DNA from: Burkholderiales bacterium
Lineage (GTDB): Bacteria; Pseudomonadota; Gammaproteobacteria; Burkholderiales; Burkholderiaceae
Length of the DNA stretch: 6,317 bases
Reading direction: 5' to 3'
Assembly (NCBI GenBank): GCA_903643055.1
Contig: CAHJWV010000400.1
Coordinates: 1-6,317, forward strand
Of this stretch, positions 1-5,964 are shown one piece after another (position 1 is the stretch's first letter; each line of letters opens with the position of its first letter). Made by a program: the position numbers and the translations under genes. The notes beneath the pieces were generated by a model that did not search any database, was not told the origin of the DNA, and saw only the letters and a list, made by a program, of their open reading frames with translations.

Positions 1-26
1 TTCCGATCTCGCATTCTGGGCGACGT
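1..26. other. Probable adapter remnant plus fold-back chimera at the contig end
   Basis: Bases 1-9 read TTCCGATCT, identical to the 3' end of the standard Illumina adapter (reverse complement AGATCGGAA). Immediately inside, bases 10-26 are an exact reverse complement of bases 74-90. A library molecule that folded back on itself and was ligated to adapter would give exactly this order. It also explains why the ppc protein leaves its family pattern here. The segment is best treated as non-genomic. Confidence 0.8.
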
Positions 27-156
27 CATGCTCGATCAGTTCGAATGCGGCTTTGCCTTCCTGCTCGCGAATCACGTCGCCCAGAATGCGGCCTAACAGC
101 CGGATGTCTTCGACCAGGGGACGGTTCTTGTCGTCAAGGGGCGTGGCGCGGCGCAT
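1..156 (-). CDS. ppc: Phosphoenolpyruvate carboxylase, N-terminal fragment cut by the window edge
   Basis: Read on the minus strand from the ATG at 156, the frame gives a short polar leader and then [17 protein letters not shown] (residues 13-29) and [13 protein letters not shown], the conserved N-terminal helix region of PEP carboxylase. That family carboxylates phosphoenolpyruvate to oxaloacetate and refills the TCA cycle; it is a cytoplasmic enzyme of about 900 residues, so only about 5% is present and no catalytic residue is visible. A good ribosome site, GAGGA, sits 5 bases before the ATG. Divergence from hemC is a familiar betaproteobacterial arrangement. The frame stays open to base 1, but residues from about 44 onward (bases 1-27) do not resemble the family, where an arginine- and leucine-containing helix is expected. 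They coincide with an adapter-like and inverted-duplicate artefact, so only about 28-156 should be trusted as genomic. Confidence 0.85.
   Translation of the reverse strand, partial: MRRATPLDDKNRPLVEDIRLLGRILGDVIREQEGKAAFELIEHDVAQNARSE
10..90. repeat. Inverted repeat, 17-base arms (10-26 and 74-90), probably artefactual
   Basis: The arm CGCATTCTGGGCGACGT at 10-26 is the perfect reverse complement of 74-90, with 47 bases between them. The match continues inward as 19 of 20. The inner arm lies in well-conserved ppc coding sequence, encoding GRILGDV. The outer arm lies where the protein loses family similarity and next to adapter-like bases. This fits a library fold-back better than a biological hairpin. 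Confidence 0.8.
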
Positions 157-252
157 GTTCTTCCTCGGGCTGAAAGGGTGTAACTTCGTTACAGGCCGCA
201 AATGGTACCGGGTTCCAGGCGATGTGTTGGCTTGGCCTGCTAGGATTTACCG
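157..252. promoter_or_regulatory. Divergent ppc/hemC intergenic control region
   Basis: These 96 bases separate the divergent starts of ppc and hemC, so promoters for both genes should lie here. I could not identify a convincing -35/-10 pair on either strand. The only clear structure is a short palindrome, GTAAC-TTC-GTTAC, at 180-192. It could be an operator half-site pair or a weak hairpin in the ppc leader. The hemC ribosome site is weak (AGGA at 242-245, 7 bases before the ATG), while the ppc site is stronger. Confidence 0.5.
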
Positions 253-1194
253 ATGTCTGAACAAGTTGCACCTTCCCTGTGGATCGCCACGCGTGAGAGC
301 CGGCTCGCTGTCTGGCAGGCTGAGCATGTACGCGAACTGCTTCAGCGGCGTTTGAGCGTGAATGTCGGCTTGCTCGGCATGACCACCCGAGGTGATCAGA
401 TCCTCGACCGAACCTTGTCGAAAGTCGGTGGCAAGGGTTTGTTCGTCAAGGAACTCGAGACGGCGCTCGCTGAAGGCCGGGCCCATCTGGCGGTGCATTC
501 GTTGAAGGATGTGCCGATGGATCTGCCCAGCGGCTTCGAGCTTGCGGCCGTGCTGGAGCGTGAAGACCCGCGTGATGCGCTGGTGTCGAACCATTTCGCG
601 TCGCTCGATGAATTGCCGCAGGGCGCGCGCGTCGGCACCTCGAGCTTGCGCCGCGTTGTGCTGCTGCGTGCCTTGCGGCCTGATCTGCAGATCGAGCCCC
701 TGCGTGGCAACCTCGACACGCGGCTGCGCAAGCTCGACGACGGAGCTTATGACGCGATCGTGCTGGCCGCGGCCGGCTTGAAGCGCCTGGGTCTGGCATC
801 GCGAATCCGAATGGCGTTCTCGGTCGAGCAGATGATTCCGGCCGCAGGGCAGGGCGCGCTGGGCATCGAAGTGTTGACCGATGCGGGCGTGTTGCGTGCG
901 CAGTTGGCCGAGCTGATTCATCGTCCGAGCTGGCTTGCAGTTCACGCGGAGCGGGCGGTGTCGCGTGCGCTCGGCGGCAGCTGCAGCATGCCGCTGGCGG
1001 CACACGCGGTGTGGCACGCCGATGTGTTGCATCTGACTGCGGCGCTGGGTGAGCCCGAAGCTACCGGCCGGCCCTTGCTGCATGTCGTGGTGCATGCAGC
1101 AGTCACCGATGAAGACGAGGCACGGGCTTTGGGCAGCCAGGCCGCCGATCAGTTGCGTCAGCAAGGCGCTGGCGCTTATCTGGCCGCCTTGTGA
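253..1194 (+). CDS. hemC: Hydroxymethylbilane synthase (porphobilinogen deaminase)
   Basis: This cytoplasmic enzyme condenses four porphobilinogen molecules into the linear tetrapyrrole hydroxymethylbilane, using a covalently attached dipyrromethane cofactor. The 313-residue product has the usual family length and is complete. Visible motifs, in order: [12 protein letters not shown] (residues 11-22), the glycine-rich [13 protein letters not shown] stretch, HSLKDVP with the catalytic aspartate at residue 86, [28 protein letters not shown], and [12 protein letters not shown] with the cofactor-carrying cysteine at residue 244. All key residues appear intact. The ATG at 253 is preceded by AGGA at 242-245 and starts just before the conserved N terminus. 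It is the first gene of the hemCDXY cluster, and its stop lies 25 bases before the preferred hemD start, in line with co-transcription. Identification is secure. Confidence 0.97.
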   Translation: MSEQVAPSLWIATRESRLAVWQAEHVRELLQRRLSVNVGLLGMTTRGDQILDRTLSKVGGKGLFVKELETALAEGRAHLAVHSLKDVPMDLPSGFELAAVLEREDPRDALVSNHFASLDELPQGARVGTSSLRRVVLLRALRPDLQIEPLRGNLDTRLRKLDDGAYDAIVLAAAGLKRLGLASRIRMAFSVEQMIPAAGQGALGIEVLTDAGVLRAQLAELIHRPSWLAVHAERAVSRALGGSCSMPLAAHAVWHADVLHLTAALGEPEATGRPLLHVVVHAAVTDEDEARALGSQAADQLRQQGAGAYLAAL

Positions 1195-1219
1195 CGCAGC
1201 GATCCCTGAGGCCGATGGC

Positions 1220-1972
1220 GTGCGGGTTCTGATCACTCGGCCCGCACAGCAGGCCCATGAGTGGGTGCAGCATTTGCGCGCCGCCGGCCTCGATGCACAC
1301 GCCTTGCCCTTGATCGACATCGTGCCCGTGCCTGACGCCACGCAGGTGCATGCGGCCTGGAGCCGCCTTGCCTCGCAGGGCATGCTGCTGTTCGTGAGCC
1401 CGAATGCCGCCGCGTGTTTTTTCGCGCTGCGCCCGGCCGCCGCTGAATGGCCTGGCGGCCTGTTGGCCGCATCACCGGGGCCGGGCACGACCCAGGTGCT
1501 GCGAGATCTCGGCGTGACGCAGATCGTCGAGCCCGCCGAAGATGCGGCCCAGTTCGATTCCGAATCACTTTGGCAGCAATTGGCCGGGCGTGACTGGGCA
1601 GGGCGCCCTGTGATGGTGATTCGCGGCACCCGCGGGCGCGATTGGCTGGCCGATCGCCTGCGTGAAAGCGGCGCGCTGCTGAGCTTCATTGCAGCCTACC
1701 AACGTGCTGTACCGGTGTTGTCTGATGCCGAGAAGGCGCTGCTGAATCAGGCGCTTGAACGGCCCAGAGCGCATTTGTGGTTCTTCAGCAGCTCCGAGGC
1801 CATCGACCATCTTGGCACCCTGGCGCCGGGGGCCGATTGGTCGCAGGCGCGGGTGTTGGCCACCCATCCTCGCATCGCCGAACGCGCGCAGCGCCTGGGT
1901 GCGATGGATGTGGCGCAAGTCCGCCCGGCCCGTGAGGCGGTGGTGGCGTGCATACAATCGATTGCATCGTGA
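1220..1972 (+). CDS. hemD: Uroporphyrinogen-III synthase
   Basis: HemD cyclises hydroxymethylbilane, the HemC product, with inversion of ring D to give uroporphyrinogen III, the branch point to heme, siroheme and cobalamin. The 250-residue product has the two-domain family pattern: VLITRP at residues 3-8, LFVSPNAAA around 57-65, a GPGT turn near 87-90, VMVIRGTRGRDWLADRL at 131-147, a YQR segment near 160, FFSSSEAI at 188-195 and VLATHPRIAERAQRLG at 212-227. HemD proteins vary greatly, so the match rests on these short motifs and on context. I chose the GTG at 1220: it has GAGG 8 bases upstream and places VLITRP at the N terminus. The frame is open further upstream (an ATG at 1109 or 1049), but those starts overlap hemC in another frame and add unlike sequence. 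The TGA stop overlaps the preferred hemX start. Confidence 0.92.
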   Translation: MRVLITRPAQQAHEWVQHLRAAGLDAHALPLIDIVPVPDATQVHAAWSRLASQGMLLFVSPNAAACFFALRPAAAEWPGGLLAASPGPGTTQVLRDLGVTQIVEPAEDAAQFDSESLWQQLAGRDWAGRPVMVIRGTRGRDWLADRLRESGALLSFIAAYQRAVPVLSDAEKALLNQALERPRAHLWFFSSSEAIDHLGTLAPGADWSQARVLATHPRIAERAQRLGAMDVAQVRPAREAVVACIQSIAS

Positions 1973-3078
1973 CCGAGGCCACTTCCACCCCCATCCCCCC
2001 GACCTTGCCCGCACCGTCTGCCGTCCGACGTGCCCGCTGGGTCTGGATTGCCGCCAGCGCATTGACGCTGGCGATTGCCGCGAGCCTGTTGATGGGCTGG
2101 TCGGCGCAGCAGCGCGTACGCAAGCTGGAACAAGAGTTGGTCCGGCGCCAGCAAGACAGCCAGACGATCGCTGGCGAAGCGAGGCTGATCGCCAAGCGCT
2201 CTGAAGAAAGCTCGCTCGAAAGCGCGGCCAAGGTCGCGCTGCTGGAAGCGCGCTTGGCGGAGGTAACGATCCAGCGGTCGCAACTCGAAGACCTGATCCA
2301 GTCGCTGTCTCGTTCACGCGATGAGAATGTGCTGGTCGATATCGATGCCGGCCTGCGCGTGTCTCAACAGCAGGCCGCGATCACCGGCAGCGCCGAGCCT
2401 CTGGTGGCTGCGCTCAAACAAGCCGACGAGCGGCTGGCACGTTATGGCCAACCGCGCCTGGACGGTGTCCGGCGCGCCATCGCGCGCGACATCGACCGCG
2501 TCAAGGCCGTCGGCGTGGCCGACATTTCGGCATTGACCATCAAGCTTGATGAGGCCATCCGCCTGGTCGACGAATTGCCTTTGCTGGCTCAGCCCGAAAC
2601 GCGCAAAGAGATCAAGCCAACGCCGGCAGCGGCGCGCGCTACCGCGCGCAGTGCCTCAGGTGTGGCGGTGCATGACGACGCTGACAAGGGATGGGCCTGG
2701 TGGAATGTTTTGAGCGATGAATGGAGCGGGGCCGTCGACCGCGTCTGGGGTGAAACGCGGGCGCTGGTGCGCGTGACGCGCATCGATCGCCCCGAAGCGA
2801 TGTTGCTGGCACCCGAGCAAGCCTTCTTCGTGCGCGAGAACCTGAAGCTGCGTTTGTTGAACGCTCGGCTGGCCTTGCTGAGCCGTCAGTTCGATACGGT
2901 GCAATCAGACTTGCAGGTCGCTCACACGACGCTGGAGCGTTACTTCGATCGCAGCTCGCGTCGCAATACCGTTGCGCTCGATCTGCTGCGCCAAGTGACC
3001 GCCAGCGCGCGGCAAGTGGGGCTGCCTCGGCCCGAAGACACCTTGGCGGCATTGGCCGCGGTGTCAGCCGGCCGCTGA
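1969..3078 (+). CDS. hemX: HemX family membrane protein of the heme cluster
   Basis: The 369-residue product has a proline-rich cytoplasmic leader, one membrane segment at about residues 24-44 (WVWIAASALTLAIAASLLMG) and then a long charged, helical, probably coiled-coil stretch to about residue 120. The conserved core follows, with LIQSLSRSRDENVLVDID, ITGSAEPLVAALKQADERL and a later APEQAFFVRENLKLRLLNAR block typical of HemX. The topology suggests an inner-membrane anchor with a large periplasmic domain. Databases often label HemX as uroporphyrinogen-III C-methyltransferase, but no nucleotide-binding methyltransferase fold is visible; an accessory role in heme synthesis is inferred from gene order. 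The GTG at 1969 overlaps the hemD stop by four bases (GTGA), implying translational coupling. An in-frame GTG at 1948 with GAGG ten bases upstream is a real alternative and would add seven residues. Confidence 0.88.
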   Translation: MTEATSTPIPPTLPAPSAVRRARWVWIAASALTLAIAASLLMGWSAQQRVRKLEQELVRRQQDSQTIAGEARLIAKRSEESSLESAAKVALLEARLAEVTIQRSQLEDLIQSLSRSRDENVLVDIDAGLRVSQQQAAITGSAEPLVAALKQADERLARYGQPRLDGVRRAIARDIDRVKAVGVADISALTIKLDEAIRLVDELPLLAQPETRKEIKPTPAAARATARSASGVAVHDDADKGWAWWNVLSDEWSGAVDRVWGETRALVRVTRIDRPEAMLLAPEQAFFVRENLKLRLLNARLALLSRQFDTVQSDLQVAHTTLERYFDRSSRRNTVALDLLRQVTASARQVGLPRPEDTLAALAAVSAGR

Positions 3079-4343
3079 TGTCTCGAACCATGCGCGCGGT
3101 TATTTGGTTCATTCTGTTGTTCGTCGTTGCCGTGGTCGCCGCGTCGACCTTTGGCGCCAATGACGGGCTGGTGTCCTTGTACTGGGCAGGTTGGCGCGCC
3201 GATGTGTCGATGAACCTGTTCGTGCTGGCCCTGCTCGCGACGTGCTTTGCGCTGGTCACGGTCATCCAGGCGATCAACGGGCTGCTCGGCTTACCTCAGC
3301 GGGCGCATGAATGGCGGGTTGCGCGGCGCGACCGCACGGCGCAGGCTTCGCTGCGCGATGCGCTGGCGCAGTATTTCGGCGGGCGCTACAGCCGGGCGCA
3401 GAAATCTGCGCAGCGCGCCTTGCTAATTCAGTCCGACACGCCGGACCTGATTCAAGACAATGAATTCACCGTGCTGGGCCATCTGCTCGCAGCCGGCAGC
3501 GCACACAAGCTGCAAGACCGCACGCGCCGCGATGAGCAGCTCGCGCGCGCGTTGGAGTTATCGAACAGCAGCCTGTTGGCTCGATCGGCCGAAGAGGGCG
3601 CGCGGCTATTGGCTGCGGAATGGGCGCTCGATGATCGTGACGCCGGCCGCGCGCTGGAGTTGCTGGCAACCTTACCTCCGGGCGTGGCCCGTCGCACCCA
3701 TGCGCTGCGTCTGAAGCTGCAAGCGACGCGCCTGGCGCATCAGCCGCACGAAGCCTTGAAAACGGCGCGCTTGCTGGCCAAGCATCAAGGCTTCTCGAAG
3801 GTAGCTGCACAAGGCCTACTGCGCTCGCTGGCATTCGAATCGCTGGACGACGCAAGGGATGCCGATCAGGTTCGGCGCGTCTGGCTGGCGCTGGAAAACG
3901 CCGATCGGCGCGATCCGCTGGTGGCTGCACGGGCCGCGTCGCGGCTTGCCAGCTTCGGCGCAACCGGTGAAGCCCGCGGCTGGCTGCGCCCATTCTGGGA
4001 GCGCACAGGCGAACTGAATGAAGACGATCGCACGGCCTTGTCTGACAGCTTGGTGGCTTCGGTGTCTGGCCTCGGTGTCGACTGGGTACCGCGTTTGGAA
4101 GTGGCCGTGAAGGCCCATCCCAGAGAGCCTGCAGTGGCCCGTGCCGTAGGGACTGCATTGGCTGAACGCGAGCTGTGGGGCAAAGCCCGCGCACTGCTGG
4201 AGTCTGCCGCCGCATCCAACAACCTTGCCGTACCTGCGCGCCGCCATGCCTGGCTGTTGTTAGCTCGCATGGCTGAGCAGCAGTCTGACAACGAGCGTGC
4301 AGCAACTTGTTATCGATTCGCAGCAGCGCTAGCGGAGATCTAA
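3078..4343 (+). CDS. hemY: HemY family inner-membrane TPR protein
   Basis: The 421-residue product begins with two membrane segments at about residues 6-23 (RAVIWFILLFVVAVVAAS) and 45-66 (MNLFVLALLATCFALVTVIQAI). Between them is the short family-typical loop FGANDGLVSLYWAGWRADVS. The remainder is alanine- and leucine-rich helical sequence with the spacing of tetratricopeptide repeats, including FGGRYSRAQKSAQRAL near 100-115 and a C-terminal repeat ending the protein. This is the proteobacterial HemY, co-located with hemCDX and thought to act as a membrane scaffold in late heme synthesis. It is not the unrelated Gram-positive HemY, a protoporphyrinogen oxidase, and no flavin-binding motif is present. 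The ATG at 3078 shares one base with the hemX stop (TGATG), so translation is probably coupled. Its TAA lies 25 bases before the tRNA gene with no terminator between. Confidence 0.92.
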   Translation: MSRTMRAVIWFILLFVVAVVAASTFGANDGLVSLYWAGWRADVSMNLFVLALLATCFALVTVIQAINGLLGLPQRAHEWRVARRDRTAQASLRDALAQYFGGRYSRAQKSAQRALLIQSDTPDLIQDNEFTVLGHLLAAGSAHKLQDRTRRDEQLARALELSNSSLLARSAEEGARLLAAEWALDDRDAGRALELLATLPPGVARRTHALRLKLQATRLAHQPHEALKTARLLAKHQGFSKVAAQGLLRSLAFESLDDARDADQVRRVWLALENADRRDPLVAARAASRLASFGATGEARGWLRPFWERTGELNEDDRTALSDSLVASVSGLGVDWVPRLEVAVKAHPREPAVARAVGTALAERELWGKARALLESAAASNNLAVPARRHAWLLLARMAEQQSDNERAATCYRFAAALAEI

Positions 4344-4349
4344 AACCCG

Positions 4350-4358
4350 TGCTATACT
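4350..4358 (+). promoter_or_regulatory. Extended -10 promoter element for the tRNA-Arg gene
   Basis: TGCTATACT fits an extended -10 box (TG, one base, then TATACT against TATAAT). It ends 10 bases before the first tRNA base, a spacing suited to a start of transcription at or just before the tRNA. The following bases GCGAGG are GC-rich, like the discriminator of stable-RNA promoters. No good -35 box is seen at the expected distance, which falls in the last codons of hemY. Read-through from the hem operon is also possible. Confidence 0.5.
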
Positions 4359-4368
4359 GCGAGGCTCA

Positions 4369-4445
4369 GCGGCTGTAGCTCAGTTGGATAGAGTACTTGG
4401 CTACGAACCAAGGGGTCGTGGGTTCGAATCCTGCCAGCCGCACCA
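4369..4445 (+). tRNA. tRNA-Arg, anticodon ACG
   Basis: The 77 bases fold as a complete cloverleaf. The acceptor stem GCGGCTG/CAGCCGC is fully paired (7 bp). The D arm is GCTC-AGTTGGATA-GAGT. The anticodon stem CTTGG/CCAAG is fully paired, with loop CTACGAA giving anticodon ACG, which after A34 deamination to inosine reads CGU, CGC and CGA. The variable loop is GGGTC. The T stem GTGGG/CCTGC has two G-U wobbles, with the standard loop TTCGAAT. The discriminator is A and CCA is encoded. The sequence closely follows bacterial tRNA-Arg(ACG). Its 3' half is the likely integration target of the adjacent element, and the gene is intact at this junction. Confidence 0.96.
4400..4445 (+). other. Putative attachment site (integrase-proximal att) in the 3' half of tRNA-Arg
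   Basis: A tyrosine-recombinase gene begins about 100 bases past the tRNA 3' end and is followed by an excisionase-like gene, the usual arrangement at the int end of tRNA-integrated phages and islands. Such elements normally recombine between the anticodon loop and the 3' end of the tRNA. The range given is the plausible region, not a measured core: the matching direct repeat at the far end of the element is outside the window, so exact boundaries cannot be set. Confidence 0.4.
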
Positions 4446-4462
4446 AAAAAGCTATTGTATTC

Positions 4463-4500
4463 AAGGACTTAGATGCTAACGCGTCTGAGTCCTTTTTCTT
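4463..4500 (+). terminator. Rho-independent terminator downstream of tRNA-Arg
   Basis: The arms AAGGACTTAGA (4463-4473) and TCTGAGTCCTT (4484-4494) form an 11-bp stem with one G-T wobble and a 10-base loop, followed directly by TTTCTT. The orientation fits termination of plus-strand transcription from the tRNA and possibly the hem operon. On the minus strand there is no T-run directly after the stem, so it is unlikely to terminate int efficiently. If the attachment core ends at the tRNA 3' end, this terminator came in with the element. Confidence 0.75.
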
Positions 4501-4503
4501 TGT

Positions 4504-4525
4504 GCGTGACTTTTGCGTGACTTTT
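4504..4525. repeat. Tandem direct repeat, two copies of GCGTGACTTTT
   Basis: Two perfect, directly abutting copies of an 11-base unit (4504-4514 and 4515-4525) lie between the tRNA terminator and the end of int. The spacing of one helical turn and the position next to int and the presumed attachment site suggest arm-type binding sites for the integrase or accessory sites for its excisionase partner. That role is inferred from position only. Confidence 0.7.
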
Positions 4526-4547
4526 TCTCTCCTTCGTTTTTCTGAAG

Positions 4548-5714
4548 CTAGTTTCGACGGTTGACGACTTGCAGAAGCGTAGTCTGATCTGTCGTTGAGT
4601 TGACCGAGTTGGCCAGCTTTATCAAGCGGTCAACTGTAGACGTTGCGTAGTGCTCCGCCATTCCCTCTGTGGTGTGTCCCATGATGGCCGAGCGGTCCTC
4701 GCCGGAGACTCCGGCTGCGCGAAGGCGTTGGCCGAACGTGTGCCTTAGATCATGGACCCGCACATCAGTTAAGCCAGCCGCTCTGCGGGCGTTTTGAAAG
4801 CCGGTGTTATTCATGGTCTCGATGCGCCGGAATTTCATCTTCGGGTCTTCTTTGATCTTCTTGTGCGAGGTGTATTCGCGCCGATAGACGAAGACGAACT
4901 CATCGTGTCGCCAACGTTGCCTCTCCACGACGTCCCAAGCGACATCGTTCAGGACGAGAACATGGACCCGCTTCCCCTTGTATTCGATTGCTGGTACCGC
5001 GAATACGCTGCGACCTAGCTCAGGAAGCTTGACCTCCCATTCCCACCGAAGCCCACAAATGTTCTCGTCCCGTGCCCCGGTGTTTACCGCGAAGAGCGCC
5101 ATGTCTCTCAGGTGCTGAGGCAGGAGCGGGAAGAGGATGTTTTGTTCGGCCCAAGATATGGGACGCGGAGGGCGCCGCGTTTGTGATTCGTCCAGCATCT
5201 CAATCAGCGGCGCGGATGTCAGCCAGGGCTTTTTATCCATGCGCCAGACTCGAGCAGCTCGATTCGCCACTGTTCGTGCAACCTCCAGCGACCGATTGAT
5301 CGTCACCGGCTTTACCTTTCTCACCGGCATGCCGAGGTGATCTCGGCCCGCCAGTCGGTCGGACTTGAATGCCGCGAACGAATCGTTGCACAGCTCTGAA
5401 AGAGGGACGTCGCCGACCCAATGATTCAGAAGCGTGACGTGCCCCGCTATTGTTTCCAACGATCGCACATCGCCTCGTTCCTGTAACTCCAAGAGGTATT
5501 TCCCAGCCGCTACCCGAAACAACTGGTCAATGCGCCTTCGAAGTTTGAGTTCTTCTTCAGCGTCGATTTGTTCTTGCCGTTGGCGGAGCCATTTTTCAGC
5601 GTCGTCTTGAGAGACAAGGCCGAGTCTCTCGTAGATGCGTTGGCCTCGGTAGATCTTGTCGGCCATGCGGCTTCCATCGGTTGCAAGATGGATGCCTTTT
5701 GTCCTCGTGTGCAT
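4548..5714 (-). CDS. int: Tyrosine recombinase / phage-type integrase
   Basis: The 388-residue product is a site-specific recombinase that would insert and excise the element at the neighbouring tRNA-Arg. The N terminus contains an arm-binding-like segment (YRGQRIYERLG, residues 22-32, then SQDDAEKWL), a helical core-binding domain spans about 60-160, and the catalytic domain about 185-365. All catalytic positions appear present: Arg215 in NTGARDENICGLRW, a lysine at 246 or 248 in EYKGKRVHVLVLN, His321 and Arg324 in HDLRHTF, His347 in MGHTT and the nucleophile Tyr356 in EHYA. The ATG at 5714 is preceded by a strong AAAGGAG ten bases upstream; the ATG at 5666 (MADKIYRG), with GGAAG nearby, is an alternative. 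The gene overlaps the upstream excisionase-like frame and is transcribed toward the tRNA. Base composition is visibly more AT-rich than the hem genes, as expected for acquired DNA. Confidence 0.95.
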   Translation of the reverse strand: MHTRTKGIHLATDGSRMADKIYRGQRIYERLGLVSQDDAEKWLRQRQEQIDAEEELKLRRRIDQLFRVAAGKYLLELQERGDVRSLETIAGHVTLLNHWVGDVPLSELCNDSFAAFKSDRLAGRDHLGMPVRKVKPVTINRSLEVARTVANRAARVWRMDKKPWLTSAPLIEMLDESQTRRPPRPISWAEQNILFPLLPQHLRDMALFAVNTGARDENICGLRWEWEVKLPELGRSVFAVPAIEYKGKRVHVLVLNDVAWDVVERQRWRHDEFVFVYRREYTSHKKIKEDPKMKFRRIETMNNTGFQNARRAAGLTDVRVHDLRHTFGQRLRAAGVSGEDRSAIMGHTTEGMAEHYATSTVDRLIKLANSVNSTTDQTTLLQVVNRRN

Positions 5715-5929
5715 TGTTCTATTTCTCCTTTCTTGTTGCGACCTGGGCGCCCTCGGGCTGCGATGTAGTCGTCGGCCCAGGCGTCCATTTCGTGGCGGTC
5801 GTAGGCAATTCCTCGCTCGCCGATCGGGACTTCAGTTAAATGAGGTCGAACCTCAACGTCGAAGCGGTTGCGGTCCATTCCCAGGTAGTCGGGTGCGTGG
5901 CGTTGCCGAATGAAGCGCGGCTGGATCAC
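5510..5929 (-). CDS. Excisionase/AlpA-like small DNA-binding protein
   Basis: The start is a GTG at 5929 with an excellent ribosome site (GGGAGGT, 5935-5941, 5 bases away). Residues 5-55 (RFIRQRHAPDYLGMDRNRF through IAYDRHEMDAWADDY) resemble the short winged-helix proteins, excisionase/MerR/AlpA-like, found just upstream of integrases. They include a helix-turn-helix-like stretch at about 9-30 and a basic RGRPGRNKK tail at 59-67. By analogy the protein would bind next to the attachment site to direct excision or to regulate int. The 139-residue frame is longer than expected. Its last 67 residues or so (5510-5714) overlap int in another frame and are rich in S, T, N and K with no recognisable domain, so only about the first 72 residues are non-overlapping. 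Either the overlap is real or the original stop was lost by a frameshift. Directional recombination control is inferred, not shown. Confidence 0.75.
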   Translation of the reverse strand: MIQPRFIRQRHAPDYLGMDRNRFDVEVRPHLTEVPIGERGIAYDRHEMDAWADDYIAARGRPGRNKKGEIEQCTRGQKASILQPMEAAWPTRSTEANASTRDSALSLKTTLKNGSANGKNKSTLKKNSNFEGALTSCFG

Positions 5930-5964
5930 CGTTTACCTCCCATGGCTTTCGGCTTGTCTTGTTG

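Noticed and set aside
10..90. Biological hairpin or regulatory inverted repeat in ppc
   Set aside because: The outer arm directly follows adapter-identical bases and replaces conserved ppc coding sequence, so a library artefact is the simpler explanation.
180..192. Palindrome GTAAC-TTC-GTTAC as a defined operator
   Set aside because: The arms are only 5 bases and match no regulator site that I can name; it is noted within the intergenic region but not called as an operator.
53..355. A plus-strand 100-codon frame across the ppc start and hemC start
   Set aside because: It crosses the divergent control region and overlaps ppc and hemC in wrong frames; the composition is not protein-like.
247..1689. 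A 480-codon open frame on the minus strand opposite hemC and hemD
   Set aside because: It is antisense to two firmly identified genes, rich in Arg, Gln, His and Ala as expected of reverse-strand GC-rich codons, and has no recognisable motif. Long antisense frames are common in high-GC DNA.
1969..3078. Functional uroporphyrinogen-III C-methyltransferase
   Set aside because: HemX is often labelled this way, but the sequence is a single-pass membrane protein with a coiled-coil region and no SAM-binding methyltransferase motifs.
3466..4305. A 279-codon minus-strand frame opposite hemY
   Set aside because: Arg/Pro/Ala-rich shadow of hemY with no domain and no ribosome site or neighbours that support it.
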